Assembly: GCF_954871325.1 (NCBI RefSeq)
Contig: NC_088778.1
Location: 17,325,666-17,389,665 of the forward strand
Source: Gordionus sp. m RMFG-2023
Taxonomy: Eukaryota; Nematomorpha; Gordioida; Chordodea; Parachordodidae
Reading direction: 5' to 3'
DNA: 64,000 bases
Shown: in pieces, positions 43,004 through 53,569 of the stretch
Layout: every line of letters starts with the position of its first letter
How positions within the stretch are numbered: position 1 is the first letter of the stretch
Made by a program: the position numbers and the translations under genes
The notes under the pieces: generated by a model
Told to the model about the DNA's origin: nothing
Database searches by the model: none
The model's input: the letters and a program-made list of their open reading frames with translations, nothing else

Positions 43004-43327
43004 ATGAGAAATTATAAAAGAAAAACCATATACAGAGATGTAAATATAATAAATGAAGCCATAAAATATAAAATAACAAATAATACTTCATTAAATTTGT
43101 CTGCTAAAAAATTTAACATACCTTATACAACGTTGAAAAGGAGATGTAAAATTGGTATTAAAAGTTCAGATCATCATAAACAAATATTTACAAATGAAGA
43201 AGAATCTAGATTGTGTGACTACATATTAGAAGCAAGTAGGTCATTTATGGGATTAACGCCTAAACAAGTAATTAAATTATATTGTTTGTATTATATTGTA
43301 TTTCATAATTTTAATAACTCAATTTAA
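43004..43327 (+). pseudogene. Tigger-like transposase N-terminal HTH fragment
   Basis: 107 codons, differing from the element 1 copy by one residue (LKRRCK for LRRRCK). Helix-turn-helix DNA-binding region, then a stop at the edge of the tandem repeat. The intact frame and near identity suggest recent activity of the family. Confidence 0.85.
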
Positions 43328-43582
43328 ATATCAATATTAATTTGGTAACTTTAATAAAAATGCTCAATTGAAATTATATTGTATTTCATAATTTTAATAA
43401 TGCTCAATCTAAATATCAATATTAATTTGGTAACTTTAATAAAAATGCTCAATTGAAATTATATTGTATTTCATAATTTTAATAATGCTCAATCTAAATA
43501 TTATTAATTTGGTAACTTTAATAAAAATTCTCAATTGAAATTATATTGTATTTCATAATTTTAATAATGCTCAATCTAAAAA
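43288..43582. repeat. Tandem 85-base repeat replacing the DDE core
   Basis: About three and a half copies of a unit with TTGTATTTCATAATTTTAAT, AATATCAATATTAATTTGG and AACTTTAATAAAAATGCTC. Unit length varies between 82 and 87 bases. Element 1 holds the same array at 40990-41285. Confidence 0.85.
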
Positions 43583-43632
43583 TCATGTGGGGCAACAATT
43601 TCAGATTTATGATATTCCAGGAGTGTTAAAAA

Positions 43633-44223
43633 ATGAAATACCAAGGGCAATCAAATAATATATTAAATGGATTCTTAGCATGTGGCATATTTCCTTTAAA
43701 CCCAAATATATTTACAGAACAAGAATATATCTGCTGTAATAATTCAAATGCTAACTCAAATATTGAATTTGAAAATAATGATGAAAATATTACAGTGACT
43801 CAAAATCTTACAGTGACTCAAAATAATGATAGTGATTTATCTATATTATTGAACGAAAATGTTCCAGATGATATTGATGAACCTTATCATGATATGTTAC
43901 CATCATGCTCAAAAAATTATAATAAAGTATTCAATCCTTCATCTATAATACCTATTCCAAAATTATTCAATATTTCATCGGATAAAATATCTAAAAAAAA
44001 GAATTCAGAAATATTAACATCTACACCTTATAAAAAAAAATTATTAATTCAGAGAAAAAAAAAGATATCAAAAAATAATTGTGTATGTGTTATTTGTAAT
44101 AAAAACTATAAAAATAGTCGCGAGGGCGATGAATGGCTAAAATGTACAATGTGCCTTGAATGGGCACATTCTAAATGTGCTAATTATGATAATTATTTTA
44201 CATGTCCTTATTGTATCGATTAG
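43633..44223 (+). pseudogene. Tigger-like transposase C-terminus with PHD-like finger
   Basis: 196 codons, unbroken. The start (NNILNGFLACGIFPLNPNIF) matches the conserved end of the DDE domain in Tigger/pogo transposases. A serine/asparagine-rich linker follows. Residues 150-196 hold a C4HC3-type finger: CVCVIC, then W-L-K-C-T-M-C, W-A-H-S-K-C and F-T-C-P-Y-C. Such PHD-like tails are known in animal pogo-like transposases. The true beginning is a few codons upstream in another register. Confidence 0.8.
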
Positions 44224-44548
44224 TTTTTAAATAAAAATCATAAATAAATCTTAAATTTGTAATATTTGTTAAATAAAACAATAAATATGTGTCAAATATT
44301 ATTTTAACCACTTTACCCTAGTGCTTATCCATTTTACCCTGTACCCAGGGTAAAATGGCGAAAATGAGTAGTTTTACATAACTAATCATAGCTTCTAAAA
44401 TATTATAGGTAGAGGGCTACACTTTTTTTTATCTTGTAGAAGAGAGATGGGGCTACACATTGATCTATAATTTGTTGTGTTTGACTCTTGTTTAAAATTT
44501 TTATGGTAAATATGCAAAATGCCTATCGTTTTACCCCGGTCTCCCCTA

Positions 44549-44880
44549 TACTGGGCATTTTGGGGTATAAATTTCATTATTTTATTTAATTCAGGGTCTT
44601 TTTGGATGGTGTAGGAAAACATTGCTATAAATAGCCCAGAAGAATAAATTATGTTTTCATCTTTTGCAGCATCTGTAATATTTGTTGAACCAGTCCCATG
44701 GAAAGGTAGCTCTTGTATGCTAAGAAATAGCATCAAATCAAATATTGATTTAATATAATATTGATTACGATTAATTTGATCACCTCCCAACATTTTAGTT
44801 ATTTCTGTACCTTTGTTTATATTTTGATTTTTATCATGCCATATTGTAATTGAATTTAAATGAGCTTTTGAGCTCTCGTG
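44549..44880 (-). pseudogene. hAT transposase segment between zinc finger and catalytic domain
   Basis: The minus frame reads RNQYYIKSIFDLMLFLSIQE, LPFHGTG, then IQKDPELNKIMKFIPQNAQ. This is the standard sequence in ZMYM1-like hAT proteins (L-P-F-R-G-H, D-P-x-L) just before the catalytic domain. It ends at element 2. Confidence 0.8.
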
Positions 44881-44889
44881 TTTTAGCAG

Positions 44890-45126
44890 TTACTTCTTGG
44901 CAGCTAACGCATTTTTCCAATTTCTGAATCCCGTTTGTCCAAATTCATCACTTGGATTACACAAGTATTTCCTACATGGAAAACAAAAGGCAGCGTCAGC
45001 TTCTACACTATACTCCAACCAGTCTCGGCCTGTATACCATGATTTTTGAAATGATCTTTGCCTTACATGGATATCTTTTTTCGCGTAATTGTTTAATTTG
45101 ATTTGGTTTATTCTGGCCAATGTCAC
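44890..45126 (-). pseudogene. hAT transposase TTF-type zinc finger
   Basis: The minus frame reads RSFQKSWYTGRDWLEYSVEA and DAAFCFPCRKYL, then FRNWKNALAAKK. The W-x-x-Y-S followed by A-F-C-x-x-C is the TTF zinc finger that opens ZMYM1-like hAT transposases. Confidence 0.85.
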
Positions 45127-45399
45127 CTGGGATTGGAATTGAACTATTAGAGGACTTTTTTGACACTAAAACTATTATAATTAATAAATTGTAATGAGGG
45201 AAAGGGTCATAAATAAGGGCGAAGGAAGGGCATGCTGAAAATGAACAAACACAAAATTTATCTTGTATTTAAGATACAAGTATTTGCTATACTGTAGTGC
45301 CCAACCCTGATGAAGATTATCAGTAAAGTTGATCAGTAAAATTATAGATATTCAGTATTAAAAACTAGAAAAAGGTCATAAACATTATATCTTTAAAGA

Positions 45400-45968
45400 T
45401 TAACAAAAAAATATAATATTAGTTGCCTCTTGACAATGAGAGACTGAGCTGCTAGATGAAGATGATTGAGTCTCTTCTTCGTCTTTATTTGTTTTAAAAT
45501 CAAAATGTAATAATGAAACACCATAATCTCCTACTCCTATTGATATTGTCAAAAATATATAAATAGAAAAATTTGGGTTAAATTTTAAACTATTTACCAT
45601 CTTCCTCCTCCTGAGTGTAGTGAGGATCATTTTCTAGATTATAAGTTTCATTCATATCTTGAAATATGAGTGAATATATTTATTTTAATAATTAAAATTA
45701 TTATACAAAAATGATAATATTAATAATAAATGTCTGTCTCTTATCTTATATAAAATAAATATATATGAAATAATAATATATAGGTATTGCCCTATATCAA
45801 TATCATATAAGTCATGAAATAATAATATAAATTTATACTAACTATGAGAAGAATCAGTTTCTGAAATTTCTGATGTAGTATTACTACTAGTTTGTAGAGG
45901 TGATGTTGCTTGACATTTGTTTAACTTTAACTTAAAATAAGAGTTAATAACTGATTGTTTTTTCATAA
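45400..45968 (-). pseudogene. hAT transposase N-terminal exons
   Basis: A start at 45968 gives MKKQSVINSYFKLKLNKC, then Ser/Thr-rich sequence to about 45847, where GTTAGT could be a donor. Further pieces at about 45640-45600 (NDPHYTQEEED) and 45570-45400 (GVGDYGVSLLHFDF, then acidic and poly-Ser) lie between AG and GT signals. The transposase gene was probably spliced. Confidence 0.55.
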
Positions 45969-46374
45969 TTTTAAAATAAACGCTGTAAAATAAAATAACT
46001 GGTTATATATTATAATATAAATGTGATACCTAGAGAGAATGTTATACACAACAAAAAAAATGAATGAATGATAATTTAATATTGGGTAAAAATAAAACAG
46101 GATAGAAAAAAATTTACAAACTAGACATGTTTGTAGAATAAATATTCAAATTTATTTTAAAAATATTATTAATAATCAATTCTAAATAGACATAAAATAT
46201 TCGAAATTTATATTAAAAATATAAAAATAATCAATTCTAAAAAAAAGTTTCAAATTTGGGGGGGGGGGCAGAAAAATTTTTGGGGGCCAAAGATTTTTTC
46301 TGGGGGCCAGGTTTGGGAACCAAAAATTTTTTTGAAGGGGGCGCCCCCCCCGTGGCTACGGCCCTGGTAATTGT

Positions 46375-46855
46375 TTAAATTTTTTTTTACTGTTTAACAT
46401 GAATTTATTAAATAGTGATAGAGTTATATTAAAATATTTAATAATTATAAACAATTTTTATATAATTAATTGCATTAGCCCGCTATTTGTGCCAATCTTA
46501 TTTAAATTCACATACCACAAAATACTTAATAAATTTATCGGTAAAATATTTTACGTTTTGGTTCTATTTCATTTATTACTAAACATTGCTCAGCTAACCG
46601 CATAAATTATTTATTACTAAATATATTCGGCTGTAAGTAATCGGGTATTTATATATATTATATTTAATCATATTTCAGTGGGTTTTCATTTTCTTTATAC
46701 TAAATGGAAATAATTTTTTTAAAATTATTTGTAAGTTATTTCCAAATTCAAATTTTTTTCTAAGCGAGAAAAAACAATCTTGATTTTTTTTCAACCTCTA
46801 TTTGTAAATATACACCTTTTTGATCAATAATGGTATATTTAATTTCACCCTAAAT
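46375..46855. other. AT-rich DNA without recognisable genes
   Basis: The plus frame at 46399-46605 is hydrophobic Ile/Leu/Phe-rich and unrecognised, and is probably chance. Confidence 0.4.
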
Positions 46856-46859
46856 TTTC

Positions 46860-48380
46860 TCGAGAAGAACACCCAGAGTTGGAATAATATGGCGATCGTA
46901 TAAAATTAAAGGATTAAGTGTAACCTTTAATTACGGACATATCCTAATTTCCCATTTAGATTTGCATACATTTAAGGGTAGTCCATTAAACTCTAGTTTT
47001 AGTCGGATCCATATCCGGTCTTCCGGTAGACACTAATCGATTTAATTCAAGTTCAATCGGTTGAAAAAGAGTAACGGTATTCTCCTTGTGGCTAAAGCCA
47101 TCCTACAAAAGAATTATCACTGCTAAATCTCGAATATATCCGGGTTAATCATCAAATACCTGTTTATCAATTAACTCCTTTATATTTAACTATAATTCTC
47201 TATTCATAGATATTATTGGCGGTGTCTTAATGTTATCGATGTTATTTTTCATTTTAATCTAAACTTGGCAAGGCATTTCCATATTGAAAGCTAATATCTA
47301 AGGCAATCCAAATAAAAGAGTCTCATTTTGATTATAATTACTGGTAATATTTTTGACCTTGCTCCAATTTGTGAATGAAATTTAGTCTTTTCTTTTTTAT
47401 CAGAGGATAATTTCCATTCGGTTTGATAACTGTTTGCCCTATTTTTCTAAATATCTTTTGAAATTAACGATACCTGAAGCACCAGTAGCAAAATCAACAT
47501 TTAAACCATTGATTTTCACTACTAGTTTCGCACTATTGTTTATTCTAACAGTTCCTATGTTATTAATCGAGTCGTCAGGTCCAGATGCCTCCTTAACATA
47601 ATTTAAAGATCTGACTTTACAACATCTGTCATAATGACTTATCTTGTTACGCTTAAAAGTCCCCTTAAAAGCAGGACATCTACCACTTCCATCATGTTCT
47701 CCTTTTTTATTATATATAATTCTTTTTTTCAAAACTATTATTATTACAATATATTGGTATATAATTATCAATATTATATTTATTACCGGAATTATTATTA
47801 CTGCTTTTATTGTACCCTTTATCGCAACTAGAATATTGTTTTGATACTTTAACCACTTCTGTGTAACTTCCTTATCAAGCGCGAGTATAAATTCAAAAAT
47901 GTCTTCCTTCTTTGTCTATCCGGGTATTGTGCTTGGAGCTCCATTTCAAGATTAGGTAAATTCATCCTCAATTTGGTATCAATGACATCAACATCATTAC
48001 CATAGTCCCCAGTGAGGTCAGTTTACTAATGAATTCTATCCCAGGCTCCCCTTCCGCCATTAAGTCGATACCTGTGGCAAAAAGACTTTCTGAGACTTAA
48101 TACGTTTTCTCTCATATTCTTTTAACATCAATAAATGTGAGATCGTCTTTTCGATATTTTCTATATTATAATAACCAAAATAATAAAAACAAATCTCTTA
48201 ATTTGTCGGAATAATTTTTTTAACGGGAATAAACTTTCCCAATATTTAAAATGAGGAATGCTCAAAATTAATTTCATAATTTTCTAAATTGATATGACTA
48301 AAATCATTCTCAACTCTTGCACTAGAATCTTCGATATCACCAAGAATATTGTTCATAAGAATCATCGTCAATATTGTGTA
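46860..48380 (-). mobile_element. Broken Gypsy-type LTR retrotransposon fossil
   Basis: Minus-strand remnants include gag-like sequence, a cysteine/histidine knuckle region near 47690-47620 and an aspartic-protease-like region near 47500, in the gag-to-pol order of Ty3/Gypsy elements. Pol-like sequence beyond is only faintly visible. It carries multiple breaks and no recognisable LTRs were found, so it is old and inactive. Confidence 0.55.
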
Positions 48381-48439
48381 ATTAAGTACTTTTATTTTTT
48401 ATAAGAAATAGACTGCATATTCTAAAATAATAATAACAT

Positions 48440-48475
48440 ACTATATTATAGTAGGCATTAGGGGGGGGGGGGGGT
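48440..48475. repeat. G-run
   Basis: About sixteen consecutive G bases in otherwise AT-rich DNA, similar to the subterminal G-runs of several hAT copies here, but no element end could be placed. Confidence 0.7.
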
Positions 48476-48754
48476 AGGCTAGAGGCAATAATAAATGTAT
48501 TAGAGGTTATTATTCATGAATTTATTAAAATAAAAGAATTGGACCCTATCTTTATCGGTGGCAAATTTTTCAAAATTTCGTCATTCTTACCGCAGTTTGA
48601 AATTATCATTGAAACTCAGGGAAATTTTTAATATTCTTTTTTTATTTATTTTTAAATATTTTTTTAATTTCAAAATAATAAATATGCGATCGTGTGGATA
48701 TGGGTGGAAATTTTTTGATGTAATAATAATTCAAAGTTTCATTTAAGAATTTCA

Positions 48755-48905
48755 TTTTTTTTTTGTGAAAATTTTCACAATTCTTTAATTTTACATTAAA
48801 AATGGAAAAGACATGTGCTATATTAAATGATACTAAGTTAAGGATTTAGTTTTTTTGTGAAAATTTTCACAATTCTTTAATTTTACATTTAAAATAGAGT
48901 ATATT
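48755..48905. repeat. Direct repeat carrying a perfect 16-base palindrome
   Basis: TTTTTTGTGAAAATTTTCAC plus AATTCTTTAATTTTACATT occurs twice, 92 bases apart. Each copy contains TGTGAAAATTTTCACA (48764-48779 and 48856-48871), which is its own reverse complement. The downstream TGTGCTATATTA and ACTAAGTTA are also repeated. Confidence 0.85.
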
Positions 48906-48929
48906 ATTTAAAAAATTTTAAAAAGGTGT

Positions 48930-49385
48930 GTGCTATATTATCTACTAAGTTAGGTTAAATCAAATACTAGATAATTAAGCAATTTATTTGAATAAACATT
49001 GTTATATTTTATATATTTTAAAAGGTTATAAATATTCAACGTTATTTGAATAATATATTTGTCATACAATAATATAACGCATTTTTATTTAATAGGTCAA
49101 TTTAATTGAAAAATTATAGAAGTTATATTTAATAATTATAGAATAGTATATAGATATATATTATATATACAAGAATTTAAATAAAAGATAGCATTAAAAT
49201 TGATCATATATTTTATGAAGTTTCTTAAAGATATAAAAAAAAATTTTTGAAGATCTTCTATAATTTTTATTAGTCAAATTGAACTTTAAAAGTAAAACAT
49301 ATATACGTAATTTAATATATTAAAAATATCATCTAAACTATTTGCAAAATAAAATTATATAAAAACTGTATAATAAAAAAATTAG
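48930..49385. other. AT-rich DNA without recognisable genes
   Basis: Nothing identified. Confidence 0.5.
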
Positions 49386-49399
49386 TATAATAAATTGTA

Positions 49400-50260
49400 T
49401 GTTGGGTGGGAGGAGATCAAAAAAGGGCGCCGTGGATGGCAATGCAGTTAGATCTGCATATATCAATAGATATGCGCTGTCTGAGATAGAAGCCTTTCTG
49501 TGGGTCACCAGTGATGGCGCGAATTTTTTTACCAAGGGATTTGAAGATGGTTGGGGCATGATTACCAAAAAAACCGGTTATGTCGGATACGATTTGTATG
49601 AGATTGCAATTGGTTAGGGAAGTGTATTTATTAATTTTAGAGTTTCCGCTCGTACGAATGAGTTGTTACTAAACGAGGGAGCAAATCGGTCGATGCAAGT
49701 ATAATCCCATGCTAATGGAGTTCCATTACTCCAAGGTATTAAGGTCAGCCTATCTGGCCGTATATTATTCTCGGTTGAGAGGCCACAGGGTTCAAGGGTT
49801 GCGGAAATTTGAGCTGAGCGTAGAGCACGGAGAATGGTGCCGTTAACTGCTGTGTCGAGAATGTCTACCTTTAGAGAATCGACAATGAAGAGGATGATGT
49901 CCGAAACAATGGGTGGGAACATAATGTACACGCGGAGTTAGCCAGTATTTTACAATTAAGACGGAGACCTATTGTTATGCGTAATTCTTCGTTTGTTAAG
50001 GGGAGTCCTAAGTTTGAGCTGGGCAAAGCTTCTAACCATTCAGAGCCCGATAGAAAAGGCAAAAGTTGTGGAACTTGCAGTTGGAGAGAGATGATCAACT
50101 GTTAAGGATACATCAACTGTAATGTGAGATAATAAATGTGAAAGAATTGATGGAGATCCCTTAGAAGCAGCACTCGATATTAGATATTCAACGGAGTGGC
50201 GTATTAAAAAGATCCCAGTCATGTTGCTTTCGTGATGTGGGGATTGGAGCGGAGAGGGAA
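49400..50260 (-). pseudogene. C-terminal domain of the RT element
   Basis: The minus frames in order: SGSEWLEALPSSNLGLPL and TNEELRITIGLRLN (about 50050-49960), then ISATLEPCGLS and RPDRLTLIPWSNGTPLAWDY (about 49820-49690), then in another register SLGKKIRAITGDPQKGFYLR and QRISIDICRSN (about 49550-49450). The spaced D...WD pattern suggests a nuclease-like fold, but that is inference. The function of this domain is unknown to me. Confidence 0.65.
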
Positions 50261-50315
50261 TTCTCTTTCCAGATTGTTAGGGCGTGGGCAGGGAGTCTCT
50301 GGGGTTATTGTTAAG

Positions 50316-50949
50316 CAGCGTCTACATGAGCGGGAGGGGTAGGAACAGTTTGCATCCTATTTTTTTGAGGGGGTAGGCTGCTTTAATGGGGGCCTGACCT
50401 TAGAATATACATTTTGCGAAAAATCGGGGAGTTATCTAATAAATTTTGAGATCAAATAGGACAAAATTTATTGCAATAAAAATTAATACTTTTATTATGG
50501 AATTATTATAATACAATTCATCGACCAAATCTATATATTGCAATCAATCATACACATTGTTTTCCAAATAAAACTTTCTGCTATACTTTGTAATGTAATT
50601 TAAAAGGTTTAGATATTTCAGCAAGCTCATAATGCCATAATAATTAATTTATTGTAAATAATGGAGGTTTTAAGTGAATTTATTATCTAAAAAATAAATT
50701 CTTTATTATCTAAAAAATAAATTCTTTATTATCTAAAAAATAAATTCTTTATATTCACAAAATATCGATAGTTGGTAGTAGAAATAGATTAATTTAAGTT
50801 ATCCTTTATTAATTCTTTGAAAAGAGTATCAATAAATTAAAAAGGTGAAAATAATAGAAAGACACCGCCGCGGAAGGCGGCGAGGGGGAGTAGGCAAAGG
50901 TTATTGAAGGGGGTTAGCATCCAGTAAAAATCCTGTCATGAAGACGCTG
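50316..50949. mobile_element. MITE with AGCGTCTAC ends, copy 2, nested in the RT element
   Basis: 634 bases, ends CAGCGTCTACATGAGCGG and ATGAAGACGCTG, body matching 24489-25053. The flanks TTGTTAAG (50308-50315) and TTATTAAG (50950-50957) agree at 7 of 8 bases, pointing to a hAT-type insertion. It contains a local triplication of TTATTATCTAAAAAATAAAT at about 50680-50750. Younger than the RT element it interrupts. Confidence 0.75.
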
Positions 50950-51025
50950 TTATTAAGTGGAATAATTAAGCGGCAGCTTGATTCTGAGGCTAAAAAGGCA
51001 GTAAAGCTGAGTGACGCGGGTGATC

Positions 51026-51514
51026 TTAGGCCAAGACCCCCAAATTTCGAGGGTAAGGAGGCCTGCATCCAAGAATGAATTTTACATTGAGGATGCCTTC
51101 TAAAGAATCTTTGATTGTTGATTCTATTTGAGTGAGAATTTCAGGGAATAAGAAAAGTGTGGCAGAGCGGAAGGCGCGTTGGATTTTTGGGATTAAGAAA
51201 AAGTTTTTGAGAAGGAAGAAAGCTTGATGGGAAGGAAGGACTTGAAGTATTTTATGTAAAAGGTGGAAATTACGGAGAAATTTTGTTTTGAAATATTCGA
51301 TTGCTTTATTGCCGCCTATTGGAGATCCATGATATGTGAACCCGGATAGGTTAATGGGTGTGAAGTTATGAGGAGCGGTAAAGATTTCATCTGGTGAATA
51401 AAATTCGCATTTGTTGTTATTAAGAGACAACCCTGTAATATTGGTTAGATTATTTATTATAGGGGCTATTTTTAAGAGTTCATCATTTGGACCAGCAAGA
51501 ATTCCATCATCCAA
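51026..51514 (-). pseudogene. Reverse transcriptase, C-terminal third
   Basis: 162 codons beginning MDDGILAGPNDELL: the D-D pair of motif C followed by the usual G-rich turn. LSLNNNKCEFYSPDE and INLSGFTYHGSPIGG (motif D/E and the G-x-P-I-G block) follow, as in this RT group. A frame change of about one base separates it from the preceding piece. Confidence 0.8.
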
Positions 51515-51524
51515 ACATTGAGGG

Positions 51525-52292
51525 TCAAATTTGTTTCACGATTATCAATTCAATGAATGACTGGATACCTAAGCAAAAAAGGGCGGGTCCAAGGGGATCA
51601 GCCTGTTGAATGCCTTGCCTTGATTCAATTATTGTATTGTTGAATTTAAGGTAGGATGAATTGTTATAAGAGGCAAAAAGATATGGAGAATATTCTGGAA
51701 AAGCGCCGCAGAAAATGGGGGGAAAATGTTCTCGTTTTAGAGAGTTAAAGGCTTTTTTAAAATCCACTTTTAATATGTAGTTTTTAGTGGAGTGAAGTTG
51801 GATACGTGTGGCATGGGAGGCCGCTTTACAACCGGAAGGTATGTTAAAGCCTAGCTGATGAGGAACTAATCGCTCGGTGAGCTTGTTTTTAATGCGGGTA
51901 CAAATAATTTTGGATATAATTCGACGGAAAATAGAGCCGATGGCGAATGGCATATGCCGCCATCTTTTTTGTTTAAGGCTATTCAGCGTGCACCGTGAAT
52001 AAGAGGTTGTAATGAAGAAGGGATTAAGTAGAGTTGTTATGTTGTGTATAGGTTCAATCTTGGTGGTTGTTGATTTAGAGAGGTCCTGAAGGTATATAGC
52101 TCTAAAACCGTCAAGTCCTCCTGAGGAGTCTTTTCTGAAAGAAGATATTGCCTTAATAACTTGTATGACGGTTAAAGGAGGAGTAGGAATGGTTAGAGGT
52201 GATGGTGGTAATTCATTAAAATCTTGGGGATGTATAGATTGTAATAAGAGTATAGTGTCCAAATTGTCAGGGGATATGGTGTCTTCGGACAC
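51525..52292 (-). pseudogene. Reverse transcriptase, N-terminal two thirds
   Basis: 255 codons. DSSGGLDGFRAIYLQDL (residues 55-71) is the lead-in motif. WRHMPFAIGSIFRRIISKI (111-129) is the R-P-I-A-type motif. LKVDFKKAFNSL (174-185) is motif A with catalytic Asp177, and GIQQADPLGPALF (227-239) is motif B. The frame ends before the catalytic D-D, which is found in the adjacent frame at 51514. Confidence 0.82.
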
Positions 52293-52459
52293 TACTAAAT
52301 TTATAGCTGCTTTAATATTACAGGCATTAATATTACGGTTGATAAGTTTGGCCTTTAAATTTGGGATGTTATGATAATAGGAAGGTCTTGAAGAGCAAGA
52401 GTCATTGCTGTTGGGGAATAGGTTGTTTAATTGACACTTAATTTGTTTTGTTAAGTTCT

Positions 52460-53090
52460 ACTTAATTGGCGACGAAATAAAAAAAAACGCGGTCTTTTGT
52501 CAAGTTAAATATTAAATAGAATTATACATTTTTTTTTTAAAAAAAAATAAATAATATATATATTTGAAAATTATGGGTGATATTTCAATAATTAAACTAA
52601 TTTTGTAAAGAGGAAACTTCTTTAGATGATTATTTGGATTATATTAAACATATTTTGGATGTTAAGAATATTCCTCAAATAGACGCAGCTTTGAAAAAAT
52701 TATTCATAGCATATGGAGGAATAAATATAATAACAGATATAAAAATTAAATATTTCTAAGGAAAATTGATGATATGGTATGGGCAGATTTATATAAAATT
52801 GCAAAACAATTTTTAAAGACGAAAGGACTGTCTTGGCATAGAATTGATTTTATTAGATAAAGTCGAGGACCAACAGAATCAGTTATGAGTTATTTAGATA
52901 ATATAAAGGAACTAGCCCTAGATGTAAATTTAAAGATATTATAGAACTGTGAATTCGTGATCAATTAATCCCTGGATTAAAGATGTCACAACTAGATAAA
53001 GAACTACGTTTAAGATACCCAAATATTAGAGACGAAGAGCAACCGTTAAGCTTAAACAAGGTTTTGGAAATGGCTTAAATAAATAATACT
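52460..53090 (+). mobile_element. Broken Gypsy-type gag fossil
   Basis: Plus-strand gag-like sequence with the retrotransposon gag signature near 52860-53080, preceded at 52468 by TGGCGACGAA, which resembles a tRNA primer-binding region. Only the 5-prime part of an element is visible; no pol and no clear LTR. It is broken in several places and looks old. Confidence 0.5.
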
Positions 53091-53329
53091 AAAATGGTTT
53101 ATAAATCAATTTTCCTATTAACGAGATCTTCAATCGATTTCATTTTAGTAAGAATATTAAGCCAATTCCATCAATCTGAAGTGGTGATTGTTTCTTATGA
53201 AATATACTGCTTTAAACATAATTTGCTATTAAACATGCCGCTTTTACTTCTGAAATTTATGCTATCACTTGAAATATTATGATCAATACCTTGTAAAATG
53301 CATAATACTTAATTATATCACATATTTTG

Positions 53330-53560
53330 TTAAATTCACTACTAATAAGATGCTCCCCTTAATATTGGGGACCAAATAAATAAGTAGTCGCATTGTGATT
53401 ACAAATATTTATTTATTTATATTTTCAAACATATTTTTTATTTTTTTCCTTCGGATTTTCTGGAGTATTTGATCAGGTCAAATACTCCTCCGGTCAATTG
53501 ATTAAATTTGACCAGTCAGTTGACCGACTTGCTAACCCTAGTATTACTAAATTTTAGGAA
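53330..53560. repeat. GGTCAA-rich element end
   Basis: TTGATCAGGTCAAATACTCC, CCGGTCAATTGATTAAATTT, GACCAGTCAGTTGACCG and CTTGCTAACCCTAGTA form a dense set of GGTCAA/TTGACC motifs, like the subterminal zone of a DNA transposon ending near 53547. The other end was not identified. Confidence 0.4.
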
Positions 53561-53569
53561 TTAGTTTAG

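Larger units (their letters stand above)
42541..44546 (+). mobile_element. Tigger/pogo-like element 2, internally deleted
   Basis: 2,006 bases, ends GGGGAGATCGGGGTAAAGCG and CGTTTTACCCCGGTCTCCCC, TA on both sides (42539-42540, 44547-44548). Same structure as element 1 but on the plus strand, with small differences: a duplicated CAGTGACTCAAAAT near 43795-43825, and extra GGGTAAA-type sequence near 44320-44360. GGGTAAA motifs recur in both subterminal zones. No DDE core, so it would depend on a transposase made elsewhere. Confidence 0.88.
38880..46366 (-). mobile_element. Large hAT element (ZMYM1-like) with two nested Tigger-like elements
   Basis: Ends CAGGGCCGTAGCCAGG (left) and CGTGGCTACGGCCCTG (right) are inverted and nearly perfect. 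GTAATTGT is duplicated exactly outside (38872-38879 and 46367-46374), so the 7,487 bases arrived as one hAT that later received insertions. Its transposase is on the minus strand: N-terminus from 45968, TTF zinc finger at 45126-44890, further N-terminal sequence to 44549, and C-terminal half at 40075-39195. The middle catalytic segment (42019-42540) is on the plus strand. Stops and frame changes are present, so it is inactive. G-rich subterminal stretches lie at both ends. Confidence 0.9.
49390..52450 (-). mobile_element. LINE-type reverse-transcriptase element, with nested MITE
   Basis: Much GC-richer than its surroundings and coding on the minus strand throughout. Order of parts: NRNINACNIKAAINLV near 52340 (segment usual ahead of the RT), RT core 52292-51026, a MITE insertion at 50316-50949, then a C-terminal domain at 50260-49400 with RPDRLTLIPWSNGTPLAWDY. 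This RT plus RPD...LIPW...WD arrangement is found in a group of animal RT proteins. Several frame changes break it. No poly-A tail, LTR or target duplication was located. Called LINE-type from the RT motifs. Confidence 0.75.

Noticed and set aside
47634-47844. Two plus-strand frames over the Gypsy fossil
   Set aside because: Shadows of the minus-strand gag/protease remnant.
49399-49617. Plus-strand 72-codon frame over the RT element
   Set aside because: The minus strand carries the conserved tail domain there; the plus frame is its shadow.
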